A program made the position numbers and the translations under genes. This document shows positions 1-8,680 of a stretch of 64,000 bases of DNA, one piece after another. The stretch is from Permianibacter fluminis (GTDB lineage: Bacteria > Pseudomonadota > Gammaproteobacteria > Enterobacterales > Permianibacteraceae). The DNA lies in assembly GCF_013179735.1 (NCBI RefSeq), contig NZ_JABMEG010000001.1, forward strand, positions 682,001 through 746,000. The letters are read 5' to 3'. The notes below the pieces were generated by a model. It searched no databases. It saw only the letters and a list, made by a program, of their open reading frames with translations, and had not been told where the DNA came from. Every line of letters begins with the position of its first letter. The first letter of the stretch is position 1.

Positions 1-724
1 GGTGTGACAACTCGGGAAAATCGAGATAGTCATTGAAATAGGCGTAGCCAACAAAGTGCTGGTAATCCCATTCGCTCCATTCCGCCCGCAGCCAATTGGC
101 ATTGATGCGATGGTCACCCAGCCGCGCCGCCGGGCGCACACCGTTCAGATCATCATAGCGCTGGTCGCTTTCTGACAGGCTACGTCCGGCATCGTCGCCA
201 AAAATGCGGTTGACGTTGTAGACATGAGCGTATTGAAGCAGCGATGACGCGGCTAACCGTGTCTGTACCGTCAGACCATCAAAGGTTTGTTCATTTTGCC
301 AAAAGGCATTGCCACCCACGAAGCGCTGGTTATCAAACTCGATGCGTTGCCGGCCTAACTTCCACGGCGCCATATCATTGTTGCTTTCAAGGTAGAACTG
401 GTTCAGATCAAATCCGTCGGTATCGGGCACCACCGGCTGACCATTGTCGGTTACGCCATCACTGTGTTGGTCTCGCAAAGCACGGCCGACATAGTCCAGC
501 TCAAGCAGAGTGGTCCAGTTGTCTTGCCAATGGCTCCGCAGATTGAGGCGCAGCAATGCCGAAAAGGCGGCACCGGCATTGCCATCCTGATCAATTGCGC
601 TGTAGCGGGTGCGAACCGAGCCGGTCAAATCGGACTCCGCAAACACCAGCGCGGCCTGTGCGAAGACCGCGCACAAACCGACTGCCACCATGCGCGCAGC
701 ACGCCGGCGATAGCGATGCGACAT
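1..724 (-). CDS. Alginate-export-family outer-membrane porin, partial (C-terminus outside window)
   Basis: An open frame runs off the left edge. It starts at the ATG at 724, which overlaps the stop of the upstream gene by one base. An N-terminal hydrophobic stretch ending in FAES looks like a signal peptide. The mature part has beta-barrel style alternation and the segment LGRQRIEFDNQRFVGG followed by FWQNEQTFDGL, which I recognise from alginate-export (PF13372, AlgE-like) porins. About 240 residues are visible of a family usually 400-500 long. It is the last visible gene of an operon with an ECF sigma/anti-sigma pair and so is a likely target of that regulator. The family assignment is fairly safe; the substrate is unknown. 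Confidence 0.75.
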   Translation of the reverse strand, partial: MSHRYRRRAARMVAVGLCAVFAQAALVFAESDLTGSVRTRYSAIDQDGNAGAAFSALLRLNLRSHWQDNWTTLLELDYVGRALRDQHSDGVTDNGQPVVPDTDGFDLNQFYLESNNDMAPWKLGRQRIEFDNQRFVGGNAFWQNEQTFDGLTVQTRLAASSLLQYAHVYNVNRIFGDDAGRSLSESDQRYDDLNGVRPAARLGDHRINANWLRAEWSEWDYQHFVGYAYFNDYLDFPELSH

Positions 725-1401
725 TATTGTTTCCAGTCAGGGGCGTTGCCGTCGTGCAGAAACGTCACGCTTCTCATGCTGTCCATGCGTTGGTAGAGCT
801 CATCGGGCATCGGGTTTTGTCGTACATCCATATAACGTAGCGCCGGGAGATGATCAATATCTATGTCAGGCAGCTTGTTGTTGAACAGATAGATCTTTGC
901 CAAAGCCGGAAGCTGGCGGTAATGAAACGCCGTCAGCTGGTTGGCGTTGCCTTTCAGCAGCGCAAGCTTTGGCATATCAGCCAACTCCAGCAGTGTTAAG
1001 GCATTGTCAAAGATGTACAGCTCCGAGAGTTGCGGAACGTTCTGGAGATGCAGCGCGCTGAGCCGATTTCGGCTCAACGCCAGCCGCTGGAGCTGCGGCA
1101 GGTTCTGAATCGAAACCTCGGTCAACTGATTGTTGTGCAGACTCAGGCTTTCCAGCTGGCTCAGTTGTTCAATACCAGCCAGGGAACGAATGGACTGTGA
1201 GTGGCAACTCAAGGATTTGACATCTGTTGGCTGATGCCAGCCGTTTTCAGCGGCAAGCGTTTTTACGCATTCGGCCAGCGCCGGATCCGGCAGAGTCGAC
1301 CACCATTCGGCTGTTTTATTGGTTGTGCTCTCGCTTGGCCAAGCAGCGCCAGCGGCCGCCCAGAACAACGCCAACGTAGCGAAATGCCGTAGCGCGATCA
1401 C
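724..1401 (-). CDS. Secreted leucine-rich-repeat protein
   Basis: This 225-aa protein has an N-terminal signal peptide (about residues 1-20, ending AAAGAAWPS) and then about six leucine-rich repeats from roughly residue 65 to 200, each of the form LxxLxLxxNxL (for example LESLSLHNNQL, LQRLALSRNRL, LAKIYLFNNKL). The start is GTG at 1401, three bases after the anti-sigma stop, so translation is probably coupled. LRR proteins bind protein partners; position after an anti-sigma factor and before a porin suggests an envelope or extracellular binding role, which is inference. No catalytic domain is visible. Confidence 0.75.
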   Translation of the reverse strand: MIALRHFATLALFWAAAGAAWPSESTTNKTAEWWSTLPDPALAECVKTLAAENGWHQPTDVKSLSCHSQSIRSLAGIEQLSQLESLSLHNNQLTEVSIQNLPQLQRLALSRNRLSALHLQNVPQLSELYIFDNALTLLELADMPKLALLKGNANQLTAFHYRQLPALAKIYLFNNKLPDIDIDHLPALRYMDVRQNPMPDELYQRMDSMRSVTFLHDGNAPDWKQ

Positions 1402-1404
1402 CGT

Positions 1405-2091
1405 TTACACTCGCTTCAGCTGCACGCAAACCCCGCGCGCGATCAGTTGCTCACTGGGTTGATCCAGTGCGGAGCCGCCGGTTTCTTCTTCGGTCAACAG
1501 TAGCTCGGCCGCATCGTGAATCAGTCTGGCGGTGGCTTCGTCCAGCGCGACACCGGTTTGCACTGTGCCGGAAAAAATTGCGACGGATCGCGCTTCGCCG
1601 TCTCGTTTTGATACCGCCCACAGCTGTAGCGAGCGGTTCGGTTTGACCGTTACGGTTTCCCATTGCAACCAGAGCTGCTTGCTGTCGGCTGAGGTCAGTG
1701 CCGTCAGCGATGCGGAGCCTTTCTGGTTGAGCAGGACCGCAGCATAGCTGGCGTTCGGCGCGGTCGGCGGTGCCCGCCAGAACAGCGAGTAACTGGACAG
1801 CCCTACAGCAAACAACAGACTCAAGGCCAGCGCCCAGCGCAACAGCAACAGTTCGCGCAAGGTCTGCCGCGGAACCTCGACGGTCTGATCAATTTTTGCC
1901 GCAATGCGGGCCCAGGTGCTGGCCGCGGTCGGCAACGCTGCCGGTTTTTGCATCGCCATCATGTGCTGCTCCCAGAACGCGACCGCGTTGGCAAACTCAG
2001 GGTCTTCACGCAGGCGCTGCTCAGCGTCCTTGCGCGCTTGGCCACGCAGCGTACCGAGGGCGTATTCGAATGCCAGCTCGCGGTCGTTCAT
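1405..2091 (-). CDS. Anti-sigma factor, RskA-like, single membrane span
   Basis: The 228-aa protein has a cytoplasmic N-terminal part (MNDRELAFEYALGTL, typical of zinc-less anti-sigma domains that hold an ECF sigma factor), one hydrophobic segment near residues 80-105 (LLLLRWALALSLLFAVGLSS), and a periplasmic C-terminal domain resembling the RskA family (LWLQWETV, LQLWAVSKRDGEARSVAIFSG). The ATG at 2091 overlaps the sigma-factor stop as ATGA, which decides the start. It should sequester the adjacent sigma factor at the inner membrane until an envelope signal triggers its release. Confidence 0.85.
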   Translation of the reverse strand: MNDRELAFEYALGTLRGQARKDAEQRLREDPEFANAVAFWEQHMMAMQKPAALPTAASTWARIAAKIDQTVEVPRQTLRELLLLRWALALSLLFAVGLSSYSLFWRAPPTAPNASYAAVLLNQKGSASLTALTSADSKQLWLQWETVTVKPNRSLQLWAVSKRDGEARSVAIFSGTVQTGVALDEATARLIHDAAELLLTEEETGGSALDQPSEQLIARGVCVQLKRV

Positions 2092-2663
2092 TGGTACACC
2101 GCCATGGTGGTGTCGAGACATTGCTTCAGCGCGTCGGCGCCACGGTGCAACCAGGATTTCACGGTGTTGGCATTGGTGTTGAATCGACTGGCGATTTCTT
2201 CCCGCGAATGGCCCTCGAGATATGCCATCTGAATGCTGAGCTTGACCCGCTCGTTCAATTTTTCCAGGCAATGAACCAGCTGATCGCGCAACTGATCATT
2301 TATCGCCAGATGCTCCGGGGTCGCCTGGTCGACAACGTAGCTGCTTTCAATTTCGGCATCCCATTCGATGGTTCGGCTGTTGTGAACATGCTCGTGATCG
2401 CGTCGGTCGATGGCCCGATAACGGACAATGCTGCTCATCCATGTCAGCGCCCTGGCTTGTTCCGGCCGATACGTGGCCGCGTTGCGCCAAATCTGCAAAT
2501 AGGCTTCCTGCAACACATCACTGCTCAGCTCCGGCGACCGGACAATCCGGTAGGCAATCGCGTTCATATAGGCGCTGGTGTTGTCGTACAGCTGCTTCAG
2601 CGCCTTCCTGTCACGCAAGGCGCAGCGCGCAATCAGGGTGATCAGTTCTTCCTCATCCAGCAT
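2088..2663 (-). CDS. ECF-family RNA polymerase sigma factor
   Basis: Region 2 is seen around AYRIVRSPELSSDVLQEAYLQIWRNAATYRP with the core RALTWMSSIVRYRAIDRRD, and region 4 is seen at LNERVKLSIQMAYLEGHSREEIASRFNTNANTVKSWLHRG, a clear helix-turn-helix for the -35 element. The length of 191 aa from ATG 2663 is normal for ECF sigma factors; ATG 2675 is an alternative start. The gene heads a tightly packed operon with its anti-sigma factor, an LRR protein and a porin, and probably regulates that operon and itself. Confidence 0.9.
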   Translation of the reverse strand: MLDEEELITLIARCALRDRKALKQLYDNTSAYMNAIAYRIVRSPELSSDVLQEAYLQIWRNAATYRPEQARALTWMSSIVRYRAIDRRDHEHVHNSRTIEWDAEIESSYVVDQATPEHLAINDQLRDQLVHCLEKLNERVKLSIQMAYLEGHSREEIASRFNTNANTVKSWLHRGADALKQCLDTTMAVYQ

Positions 2664-3090
2664 GGCAGTGCCCATTGATGTGCTGACAAACAGCGTGAAC
2701 GTTGCTGACGATATACGGCGCAGGAGCGGCAAAGTTGCATGACTTGGCGATTTTGCTGTTGGCGAGGCCGGTCAGCACCGGCGGTGCCCGGGCCATCATA
2801 GCCGATCGGGCACGTTTGTCAGACCCGCCGCCACCCCACTCCCTGCCTGACCCAGCCCAGCGCTTTGCCGGCTTTTAGCAACCGCTCCTTACCGACTGCC
2901 AGGCCGTTTTGCCGCACGTTATTCGTTGATTTTGCTCGACAGGGCTGGCCCAGCCCGCTCAACCACATTCGGACCGTGCAACTTTTTTAGCGGTCGCGCC
3001 GTAAGTACTGGCAAGCAGATTGTGAAGGCAGTCCGGTCGGCATCAGCTCCGAAACGTTACGCCGCAATTGCTTGGTACTTGGGGGTTTTT
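2664..3090. other. Divergent intergenic region
   Basis: This is the space between the leftward sigma operon and the rightward glycosyltransferase gene. It should contain both promoters, but I could not pick out convincing -10/-35 pairs. An open frame extends upstream of the glycosyltransferase start, but its residues are low-complexity and unlike the family, so I treat it as non-coding. Confidence 0.4.
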
Positions 3091-4539
3091 GTGCGTCATC
3101 AGCCATTGCATCACCGGACCCACCGCACGCCAGCAAAGGGCTTCTTTGGTTGGGCCTTGTTCCTTGCCATCGGCACCTTGCTGTCGCTGTCGATCTACAG
3201 CGCGAATGCCTTCGGCGGCATTCTGGCCTGGACCGTAGGCTTGCTCTATGTCAGCTACGACACCTGGCTACTGGCCTACGTCGCGTGGAAAACGCGGGCC
3301 ATCACGGCGGTGAAATCGCCGACCGCGCTGGCGCATTCCAACGTGCCAGCCGTCAGCATTGGCGTGCTGGTGCCGGCCCATAACGAAAGCGCGGTTATCG
3401 TCGCGACGCTGCACTACTTGCTGCAACAGCAGCAGGGGCCCGAGCAGATCATCGTGATCAACGACGGCTCCACCGATGACACGTCGACCGTCTTGCAAGC
3501 CGGCTTTCAATTTACCGTTACCGGCCGCGGCATGTTTCGGTCCGCCAGCCACCCGCAATTGTTTTTGCTGGAGAAACATAACAGCGGCAAAGCGGACTCA
3601 CTCAATCTGGCCATGCCACATCTGCAGTGCGATGTGGTGGTCACGGTCGATGCCGACACCCTGCTCGCGCCCGGCGCCATTGCCGAAATTCGCCGCGCGT
3701 TTACCAGCGAGCAGGCGCTGGTGGCGGCCTGCGGCGTGCTGAGCCCGCGCACGCGCGGCGGCTTGGTCAGTCGCTGCTTTGCCTGGTTTCAATACTTTGA
3801 GTATTTGCGCGCGTTTTTGGCGCGCGCCGCATGGATGCAGTCGAATGCGCTGCTGTTGGTGTCTGGCGCTTTTGCCGCTTACCGAAAGTCCGCGCTGGTG
3901 GCCATCGGTGGCTATGACAAGCACAGCCTGGTCGAAGACTACGAGCTCATCCATCGCCTGCACAAATATGCCTGTGATCGCGGCTGTGACTGGACGGTTC
4001 GGGTGTTGCCGGGCGCGCAGGCGGATACCGATGCACCCGCCAGCCTGCGCGCCTTTCTGCAACAGCGAAAACGCTGGTTCACCGGCTTTCTGCGTACCCA
4101 ATTTCAGTATCGCGACTTGATCGGTGCGACGCGCTACAAGCAGGTCGGCAAGCTGATGTTGCCGATCAAAACCGTCGACACCCTGCAGCCGCTGTTCGGT
4201 CTGGTCGCGTTCTCGTTTCTGCTGCGCTTTCTGTTCACCGACATTCAGCTTGCCAGTCAGGTATTGGCCGTCATTTTGATCAAACTGGGCATCGATTTTT
4301 GTTACCACCTGTGGGCGTTGCGTCGCTATCACCAATGGCTGCAACAACCGGTGGCGCCACAGCTGTGGTGGCGTGCGGTGCTGTGCTGTCTGACCGAGCC
4401 GTTCTTTTTCCAGCTGATCCGCCACGTCGGTGCCCTGCTGGGCTGGAGCAGCTTGCTGACCGGCAAGGCCAAATGGAAGCCCATCCGCCATGCCGGGCCC
4501 GATTACTTTCTCTCCGTGAACAACAAGGAACAGATATGA
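3091..4539 (+). CDS. Membrane glycosyltransferase family 2 (PgaC/NfrB/YaiP-like)
   Basis: The protein has two N-terminal membrane spans (WALFLAIGTLLSLSIYSA and GILAWTVGLLYVSYDTWLL), then a GT2 catalytic domain with VLVPAHNES, VINDGSTDDTS, the metal-binding VDADT, the acceptor-site EDYELIHRLHKY, and QQRKRW matching the QxxRW signature of processive GT2 enzymes, followed by C-terminal membrane helices. I chose GTG 3091 because GGGGG lies 5-10 bases upstream and the conserved part begins there; an upstream TTG at 2926 is in frame. ATGA overlap couples it to a YaiO-type protein, as E. coli pairs yaiP with yaiO, so a role in making and exporting a surface polysaccharide is likely. The sugar is unknown. 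Confidence 0.85.
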   Translation: MRHQPLHHRTHRTPAKGFFGWALFLAIGTLLSLSIYSANAFGGILAWTVGLLYVSYDTWLLAYVAWKTRAITAVKSPTALAHSNVPAVSIGVLVPAHNESAVIVATLHYLLQQQQGPEQIIVINDGSTDDTSTVLQAGFQFTVTGRGMFRSASHPQLFLLEKHNSGKADSLNLAMPHLQCDVVVTVDADTLLAPGAIAEIRRAFTSEQALVAACGVLSPRTRGGLVSRCFAWFQYFEYLRAFLARAAWMQSNALLLVSGAFAAYRKSALVAIGGYDKHSLVEDYELIHRLHKYACDRGCDWTVRVLPGAQADTDAPASLRAFLQQRKRWFTGFLRTQFQYRDLIGATRYKQVGKLMLPIKTVDTLQPLFGLVAFSFLLRFLFTDIQLASQVLAVILIKLGIDFCYHLWALRRYHQWLQQPVAPQLWWRAVLCCLTEPFFFQLIRHVGALLGWSSLLTGKAKWKPIRHAGPDYFLSVNNKEQI

Positions 4540-5735
4540 GAATCACCGTGAAGCAAGTGTGTGGACTGCTTTTGCTGCTGCCACTGGTCAGCAACGCGGC
4601 CAGCTTTGATGAAGCCATGCAGCTGAAGAACAATCAACAGCTGGAAGCCTCGGAAGCCGCCTTTAAAAGCGTGTTGGCTGACAATCCTTCTGACACCAGA
4701 GCGCTGGAACAGTTGGCGGTTGTGCAAAGCTGGCAAAACAAATTTGACGCCGCCGTTGCCAGCTTTCGGCACCTGCTGGTGTTAGACCCACAATACCCCA
4801 ATGCGCACGTTGGCCTGGCTCGCGTGCTGTATTGGCAAGGTCAGCGCCAGGAAGCATTAAGCCAACTTGCCATCGCGTTGAACGCCCAACCCAGCGCGGA
4901 CGATATCTGGATCCTGCAAGGCGACGTGTTGCTGGCGGACAATCAACCCGATGCGGCCCGCGAATCCTATCTGAAGGCGAAGGCGCTCCAGGGTGGCAAC
5001 GCCGACCCGGCGCTGGAAAAAAAGATTTCGGCAGCCAAGCCCGCCAGACACTGGCGGCTGGATGCCGGCTATGTCGCCGATCACTTTAGTGAAGTCCGCG
5101 ATAACGAACACAGCGCTTATCTTCAGCTTGGCTATACCACCACCAACAAAACCACGCTGTACGCCAAGTGGGAAGACTATTTCAACTTCGACGAAACCGA
5201 TCGCGGTGCCGGGCTCGGCGTGTACTGGCTGCCAATGGACAGCATTCTGATCAACGCGGAATGGGCACGGACCACCGACGATGCCGATTTTCGGCCCGAC
5301 AGCATCGCGCTGCTGAACACGGAGTTTCTGTTTAGTGCGCAGCTGCAGCCACTGCTGGGCTACCGCCGCTCGCATTACGACTCGGCATTCAGCCAAGGCG
5401 ACGTCACCACCATCATGCCCGGCCTGCGCTGGAATTTCGCCAGCGCCAGCATCGAGCTGCGTCACGGCCGGACCACCAATCTGGATGACTCCACCACCAG
5501 CGTTGATACCGGCAAGCTGACCTTCAACGGCGAAAAATATTCACCCTACCTTTCCTATACAACAGGCAAGGAAGCGACACCGCCGCTCGAGGTTGCCGAC
5601 ATCAGCGTGATCAGCGCCGGCTTGGTGATGCGCTTGAGTGACGGCTGGGGCGCACGTATTGACTATGCCCGCGAAGATCGCAAGGACAGCTACATTCACA
5701 CCGCCATCGGTGTTGGTGTGTCGGCATTTTTCTAG
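4536..5735 (+). CDS. TPR plus YaiO-type outer-membrane beta-barrel protein
   Basis: The ATG at 4536 overlaps the glycosyltransferase stop (ATGA) with AAGGA upstream. Residues 1-20 are a signal peptide ending SNAASF. Residues about 25-165 hold tetratricopeptide repeats (for example EASEAAFKSVLADNPSDTRALEQLAVV and PNAHVGLARVLYWQGQRQEALSQL). The rest is a beta-barrel domain of the YaiO type (YLQLGYTTTNKTTLYAKWEDYF, VISAGLVMRLSDGWGARIDY) ending in phenylalanine, typical for barrel insertion by BAM. The length is 399 aa. It probably provides the periplasmic/outer-membrane part of the export route for the polysaccharide made by the preceding enzyme. Confidence 0.8.
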   Translation: MRITVKQVCGLLLLLPLVSNAASFDEAMQLKNNQQLEASEAAFKSVLADNPSDTRALEQLAVVQSWQNKFDAAVASFRHLLVLDPQYPNAHVGLARVLYWQGQRQEALSQLAIALNAQPSADDIWILQGDVLLADNQPDAARESYLKAKALQGGNADPALEKKISAAKPARHWRLDAGYVADHFSEVRDNEHSAYLQLGYTTTNKTTLYAKWEDYFNFDETDRGAGLGVYWLPMDSILINAEWARTTDDADFRPDSIALLNTEFLFSAQLQPLLGYRRSHYDSAFSQGDVTTIMPGLRWNFASASIELRHGRTTNLDDSTTSVDTGKLTFNGEKYSPYLSYTTGKEATPPLEVADISVISAGLVMRLSDGWGARIDYAREDRKDSYIHTAIGVGVSAFF

Positions 5736-5753
5736 AATTTGATTGGGCTGACT

Positions 5754-6320
5754 ATGCAAACAACTAGCCGATATTCGTCGCTCGCCGTCATCTTGCACTG
5801 GATCGTTGCGGCCGGAATCCTCGTCAACGTGGCGCTGGCGTGGTCGTTCAATTTCATTTCGGACGACAACATTCGCTTTGCCATCGACACCCACAAATCG
5901 CTGGGAATTAGCGTGCTGGGTTTTGTCTTGCTGCGGATTTTCTGGCGCCTCTATCGCCAGCCGCCGGCGTTTCCCTACCCGCAGCCGCCACTTGAGCGCT
6001 TTCTGGCCAACGCCACCCACCTCTTTCTGTATAGCCTGATGCTGCTGCTACCCATTTCTGGATGGTTGCACGATTCGGCCTGGAAAGCGGCCAGCGATCA
6101 TCCAATGCATTTGTTCGGTCTGTTTGAATGGCCGCGCATTGGCGCAATCATGCAGCTGGAACCGGTGCAAAAGGAGCATTGGCATGAAGTGCTTGGCTTG
6201 ATTCATACCAGTTTGTCTTATGCGCTGTATGGACTGTTGCTGCTCCATGTTGCGGCGGCATTGAAACACCATTTTTCTGTCAGCCAGCCGGTTCGTGGCA
6301 GAGGCATGTTACCGGGCTAG
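5754..6320 (+). CDS. Cytochrome b561 family protein
   Basis: This 188-aa protein has four hydrophobic helices and the b561 signature: RYSSLAVILHWIVAAGIL in helix 1, DTHKSLG at the start of helix 2, and the later histidines in HEVLGLIHTSLSYALYGLLLLHVAAALKHHF that would ligate two b hemes. ATG 5754 fits the usual N-terminus better than the in-frame TTG at 5739. It probably shuttles electrons between the quinone pool and a periplasmic acceptor, such as superoxide in the CybB type. It lies 18 bases after the YaiO-type gene and may share its transcript. Confidence 0.88.
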   Translation: MQTTSRYSSLAVILHWIVAAGILVNVALAWSFNFISDDNIRFAIDTHKSLGISVLGFVLLRIFWRLYRQPPAFPYPQPPLERFLANATHLFLYSLMLLLPISGWLHDSAWKAASDHPMHLFGLFEWPRIGAIMQLEPVQKEHWHEVLGLIHTSLSYALYGLLLLHVAAALKHHFSVSQPVRGRGMLPG

Positions 6321-6328
6321 CGCCTGGC

Positions 6329-6366
6329 ACCGGGTCACGCACTGTTGGCGTGACCCGGTATTTTCT
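6329..6366 (+). terminator. Rho-independent terminator after cytochrome b561
   Basis: A 12-bp perfect stem (ACCGGGTCACGC at 6329-6340, GCGTGACCCGGT at 6348-6359) with a 7-base loop is followed by ATTTTCT. It ends the glycosyltransferase/b561 transcript. Confidence 0.75.
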
Positions 6367-6465
6367 CCCCGCACTTGTCGCGAAAGCAGAAGCAAGCCGG
6401 CTTGGCTTGGTCGCGCGCTTGCCGACCGGCGTGTCAAATGATCTGAATCCGTGAAGAGGTTTCCG

Positions 6466-7050
6466 ATGTCCTTCTCAGCTGAATTTACCAGCACGCATTT
6501 GCCGACACCGTATGGCTCATTCCAATTGCATGTCCGCACAGACAGCACCGATGAGCAGGCACCGATTCTGCTCACCATGGGTGACCTGCGCGGTAAACCG
6601 CCGCTGGTCCGTCTGCACTCCGAGTGTTTGACCGGAGACGCCCTGCACTCCCTGCGCTGCGATTGTGGTTTTCAATTGAAAGCCGCGCTGTCTTTCATTG
6701 CCACCGAACAGCGTGGCGCCATTGTCTATTTGCGCCAGGAAGGTCGTGGCATTGGCTTGGTCAATAAACTGCGTGCTTACGCGCTGCAAGATCAGGGGTT
6801 GGATACCGTTGAAGCCAATCTCAAACTCGGATTTGAGCCCGATCAACGTGACTACGGTGAAGCCGTATCGCTGTTGAAGTCGCTGGAACTCAGCGCCGTA
6901 CGGCTGATGACCAATAACCCGGCAAAAGTGCAGGCGCTAAGGCAGGCGGGCATCGCCGTGACAGAACGGGTGCCGATAGACGTCGGCAACAATTCGCACA
7001 ACGTCCGCTATTTGATGGCCAAGAGCCGCAAGCTGGGCCACTTGCTTTGA
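6466..7050 (+). CDS. ribA: GTP cyclohydrolase II
   Basis: RibA opens the imidazole ring of GTP to give 2,5-diamino-6-ribosylamino-4(3H)-pyrimidinone 5'-phosphate, formate and pyrophosphate, the first step of riboflavin synthesis. The zinc ligands are visible as CLTGDALHSLRCDCG, the GTP site as RQEGRGIGL, and the C-terminal motif as RLMTNNPAKVQAL. ATG 6466 is preceded at good distance by GAAGAGG, so I prefer it to the in-frame ATG at 6451. The 194-aa length is that of stand-alone RibA. No FMN riboswitch is visible upstream. Confidence 0.96.
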   Translation: MSFSAEFTSTHLPTPYGSFQLHVRTDSTDEQAPILLTMGDLRGKPPLVRLHSECLTGDALHSLRCDCGFQLKAALSFIATEQRGAIVYLRQEGRGIGLVNKLRAYALQDQGLDTVEANLKLGFEPDQRDYGEAVSLLKSLELSAVRLMTNNPAKVQALRQAGIAVTERVPIDVGNNSHNVRYLMAKSRKLGHLL

Positions 7051-7303
7051 ATTGATGGCCAGCCTGGTCAATCACACCGGACCAGCCCGCTCGCCAGCAT
7101 TGTCGCCGCCGGACCGGTGCCGGTGGGCAACGATACTGCCCACCCCGCCAGCGCTGCGCGGGTGCGGCGTGAAGGGTGCTGATGGCGGCGGAGTAACAGA
7201 CAGCTGGCGCCGCTCTGTTTCACTGCCGCCAGCGGCGCCGGCCGGCGTCAGGGCTATACTGCCAAGCAGCGCTCGCTGTTGTTTCGACAGGATCCTGACC
7301 GGC

Positions 7304-8614
7304 ATGGATATCCGCACCGAAAATCTGACCATTCTGTTTGTCGACATCGCCGGTTTTACCGCCACCACCAGCCGGCAATCGCGCGCTGAAAATGCCCATC
7401 TTCTGCAGACGTTTGAACGCACCTTGCTGCCGCTGATCAAGCGTTTCAAAGGCAATGTGGTCAAGAGCATTGGTGACGCGCTGCTGCTGACGTTTCGCTC
7501 GCCAACCGATGCCATGCTCTGCTCGATGGCGCTGCAGGATGCGATGCACGCGCACAACCTGAATGCGCCGGACGCCGAGAAAATTCACATCCGGGTAGCC
7601 GCCAATCTGGGCGAAGTGCGCGTCACCAAAAAGGATATTTTCGGCGAACCGGTCAACGTCGCCTCACGCATTGAGGGCGTCGCGCCTGCTGACGAAATTT
7701 ATCTCTCCGAAGCCGTGTACATGGCGATGAACAAAGCCGAAGTCCCAGCCCAGGAAGTCGGCTTCAAGGAACTGGCCGGCATCACGCAACCGGTGCGCAT
7801 TTACAGCATTCCGCGCTTCGCGACCCATCGGCTGATTCCGCAAAATATCCAGCCGCCGGAACAGGGCAGCGAATTGCTGTTCCCGTACGGTGGCATGCAC
7901 CAGCGCGCACCACGACCACAATCCAGCTCACGCTTGCACAGCTCGCCCGCGCTGAACCGACTCGCCATGCCCGCATTCATATTGCTCGTCGTTGCCGGTC
8001 TTGGTTGGGCCGGTTATGCCTGGCTGCGAAGCGCAGCGGAGAACAACCGCAATGCGGAACCGGTCGCAGCCAACACGCCTGTGGAAGCCACAAAAACCAA
8101 CACGGTAACCGCGACAGAACCTGCACCGGCAACAAGTAATAGCGATTCCACCGTCGCACCTGCTAAGGCGCCTGCTGAAAACAAACTTGTCGAAACCGCT
8201 CCTACACCCGCCGCCTCAGTGAACCCAGCGCCAACAGCCACAAACAACACAGGCAACAGCGCAACCAAAACCAAAAGCGACACCACCGCGAACAAAGTCG
8301 CCAGCACCAACAAATCAGCAAACACAAAGGTTGCCAATACCGACAACAAGCAACTAGTCACGGCGAAAGCAGAGCCAGCACCAGCACCAACCAAAACACC
8401 ATCGCCAGTCGTCTGGAACGTCACCAGCGCCAAAGCCGCTTACCGCGCCGGCCAAATCAGCAAGCCGGAATACAAACAGATTGTGGTCAAGTTGGAAGAG
8501 ACCTACGAAAACCGTATCCGTGAATTGAAGCTTGCCTACCGCGCCCAAAAAATCAGCCGGGCCGAATACGAGAATTTTGTCCGGGAAGCCAAGCTGGCTT
8601 ACAACGGGCGGTGA
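7304..8614 (+). CDS. Class III adenylate/guanylate cyclase with membrane span and C-terminal repeats
   Basis: The catalytic domain is N-terminal: LFVDIAGFT gives the first metal aspartate, VVKSIGDALLLTF the second, and EPVNVASRIEGVA the Asn/Arg transition-state residues. A single membrane span follows (MPAFILLVVAGLGWAGYAWL, about residues 225-245), then about 120 residues rich in Ala, Pro, Thr and Lys, then two similar motifs, YRAGQISKPEYKQIV and YRAQKISRAEYENFV, that resemble short SHOCT-like helices. With the cyclase first and the linker after the span, the tail would be periplasmic if the cyclase is cytosolic. Product (cAMP or cGMP) is not certain. The 253 bases upstream contain a TATACT but no convincing -35. 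Confidence 0.85.
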   Translation: MDIRTENLTILFVDIAGFTATTSRQSRAENAHLLQTFERTLLPLIKRFKGNVVKSIGDALLLTFRSPTDAMLCSMALQDAMHAHNLNAPDAEKIHIRVAANLGEVRVTKKDIFGEPVNVASRIEGVAPADEIYLSEAVYMAMNKAEVPAQEVGFKELAGITQPVRIYSIPRFATHRLIPQNIQPPEQGSELLFPYGGMHQRAPRPQSSSRLHSSPALNRLAMPAFILLVVAGLGWAGYAWLRSAAENNRNAEPVAANTPVEATKTNTVTATEPAPATSNSDSTVAPAKAPAENKLVETAPTPAASVNPAPTATNNTGNSATKTKSDTTANKVASTNKSANTKVANTDNKQLVTAKAEPAPAPTKTPSPVVWNVTSAKAAYRAGQISKPEYKQIVVKLEETYENRIRELKLAYRAQKISRAEYENFVREAKLAYNGR

Positions 8615-8680
8615 TTGAGTTAGCGTGTTTGAGTAGGCTTGGCTTTCGCAGCTAACCGTACTGACGGAAGATGTTTCGCT

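Noticed and set aside
244-840. Several plus-strand open frames opposite the porin and LRR genes
   Set aside because: They are rich in Arg, Pro and Cys, lack family similarity and lie opposite well-supported genes.
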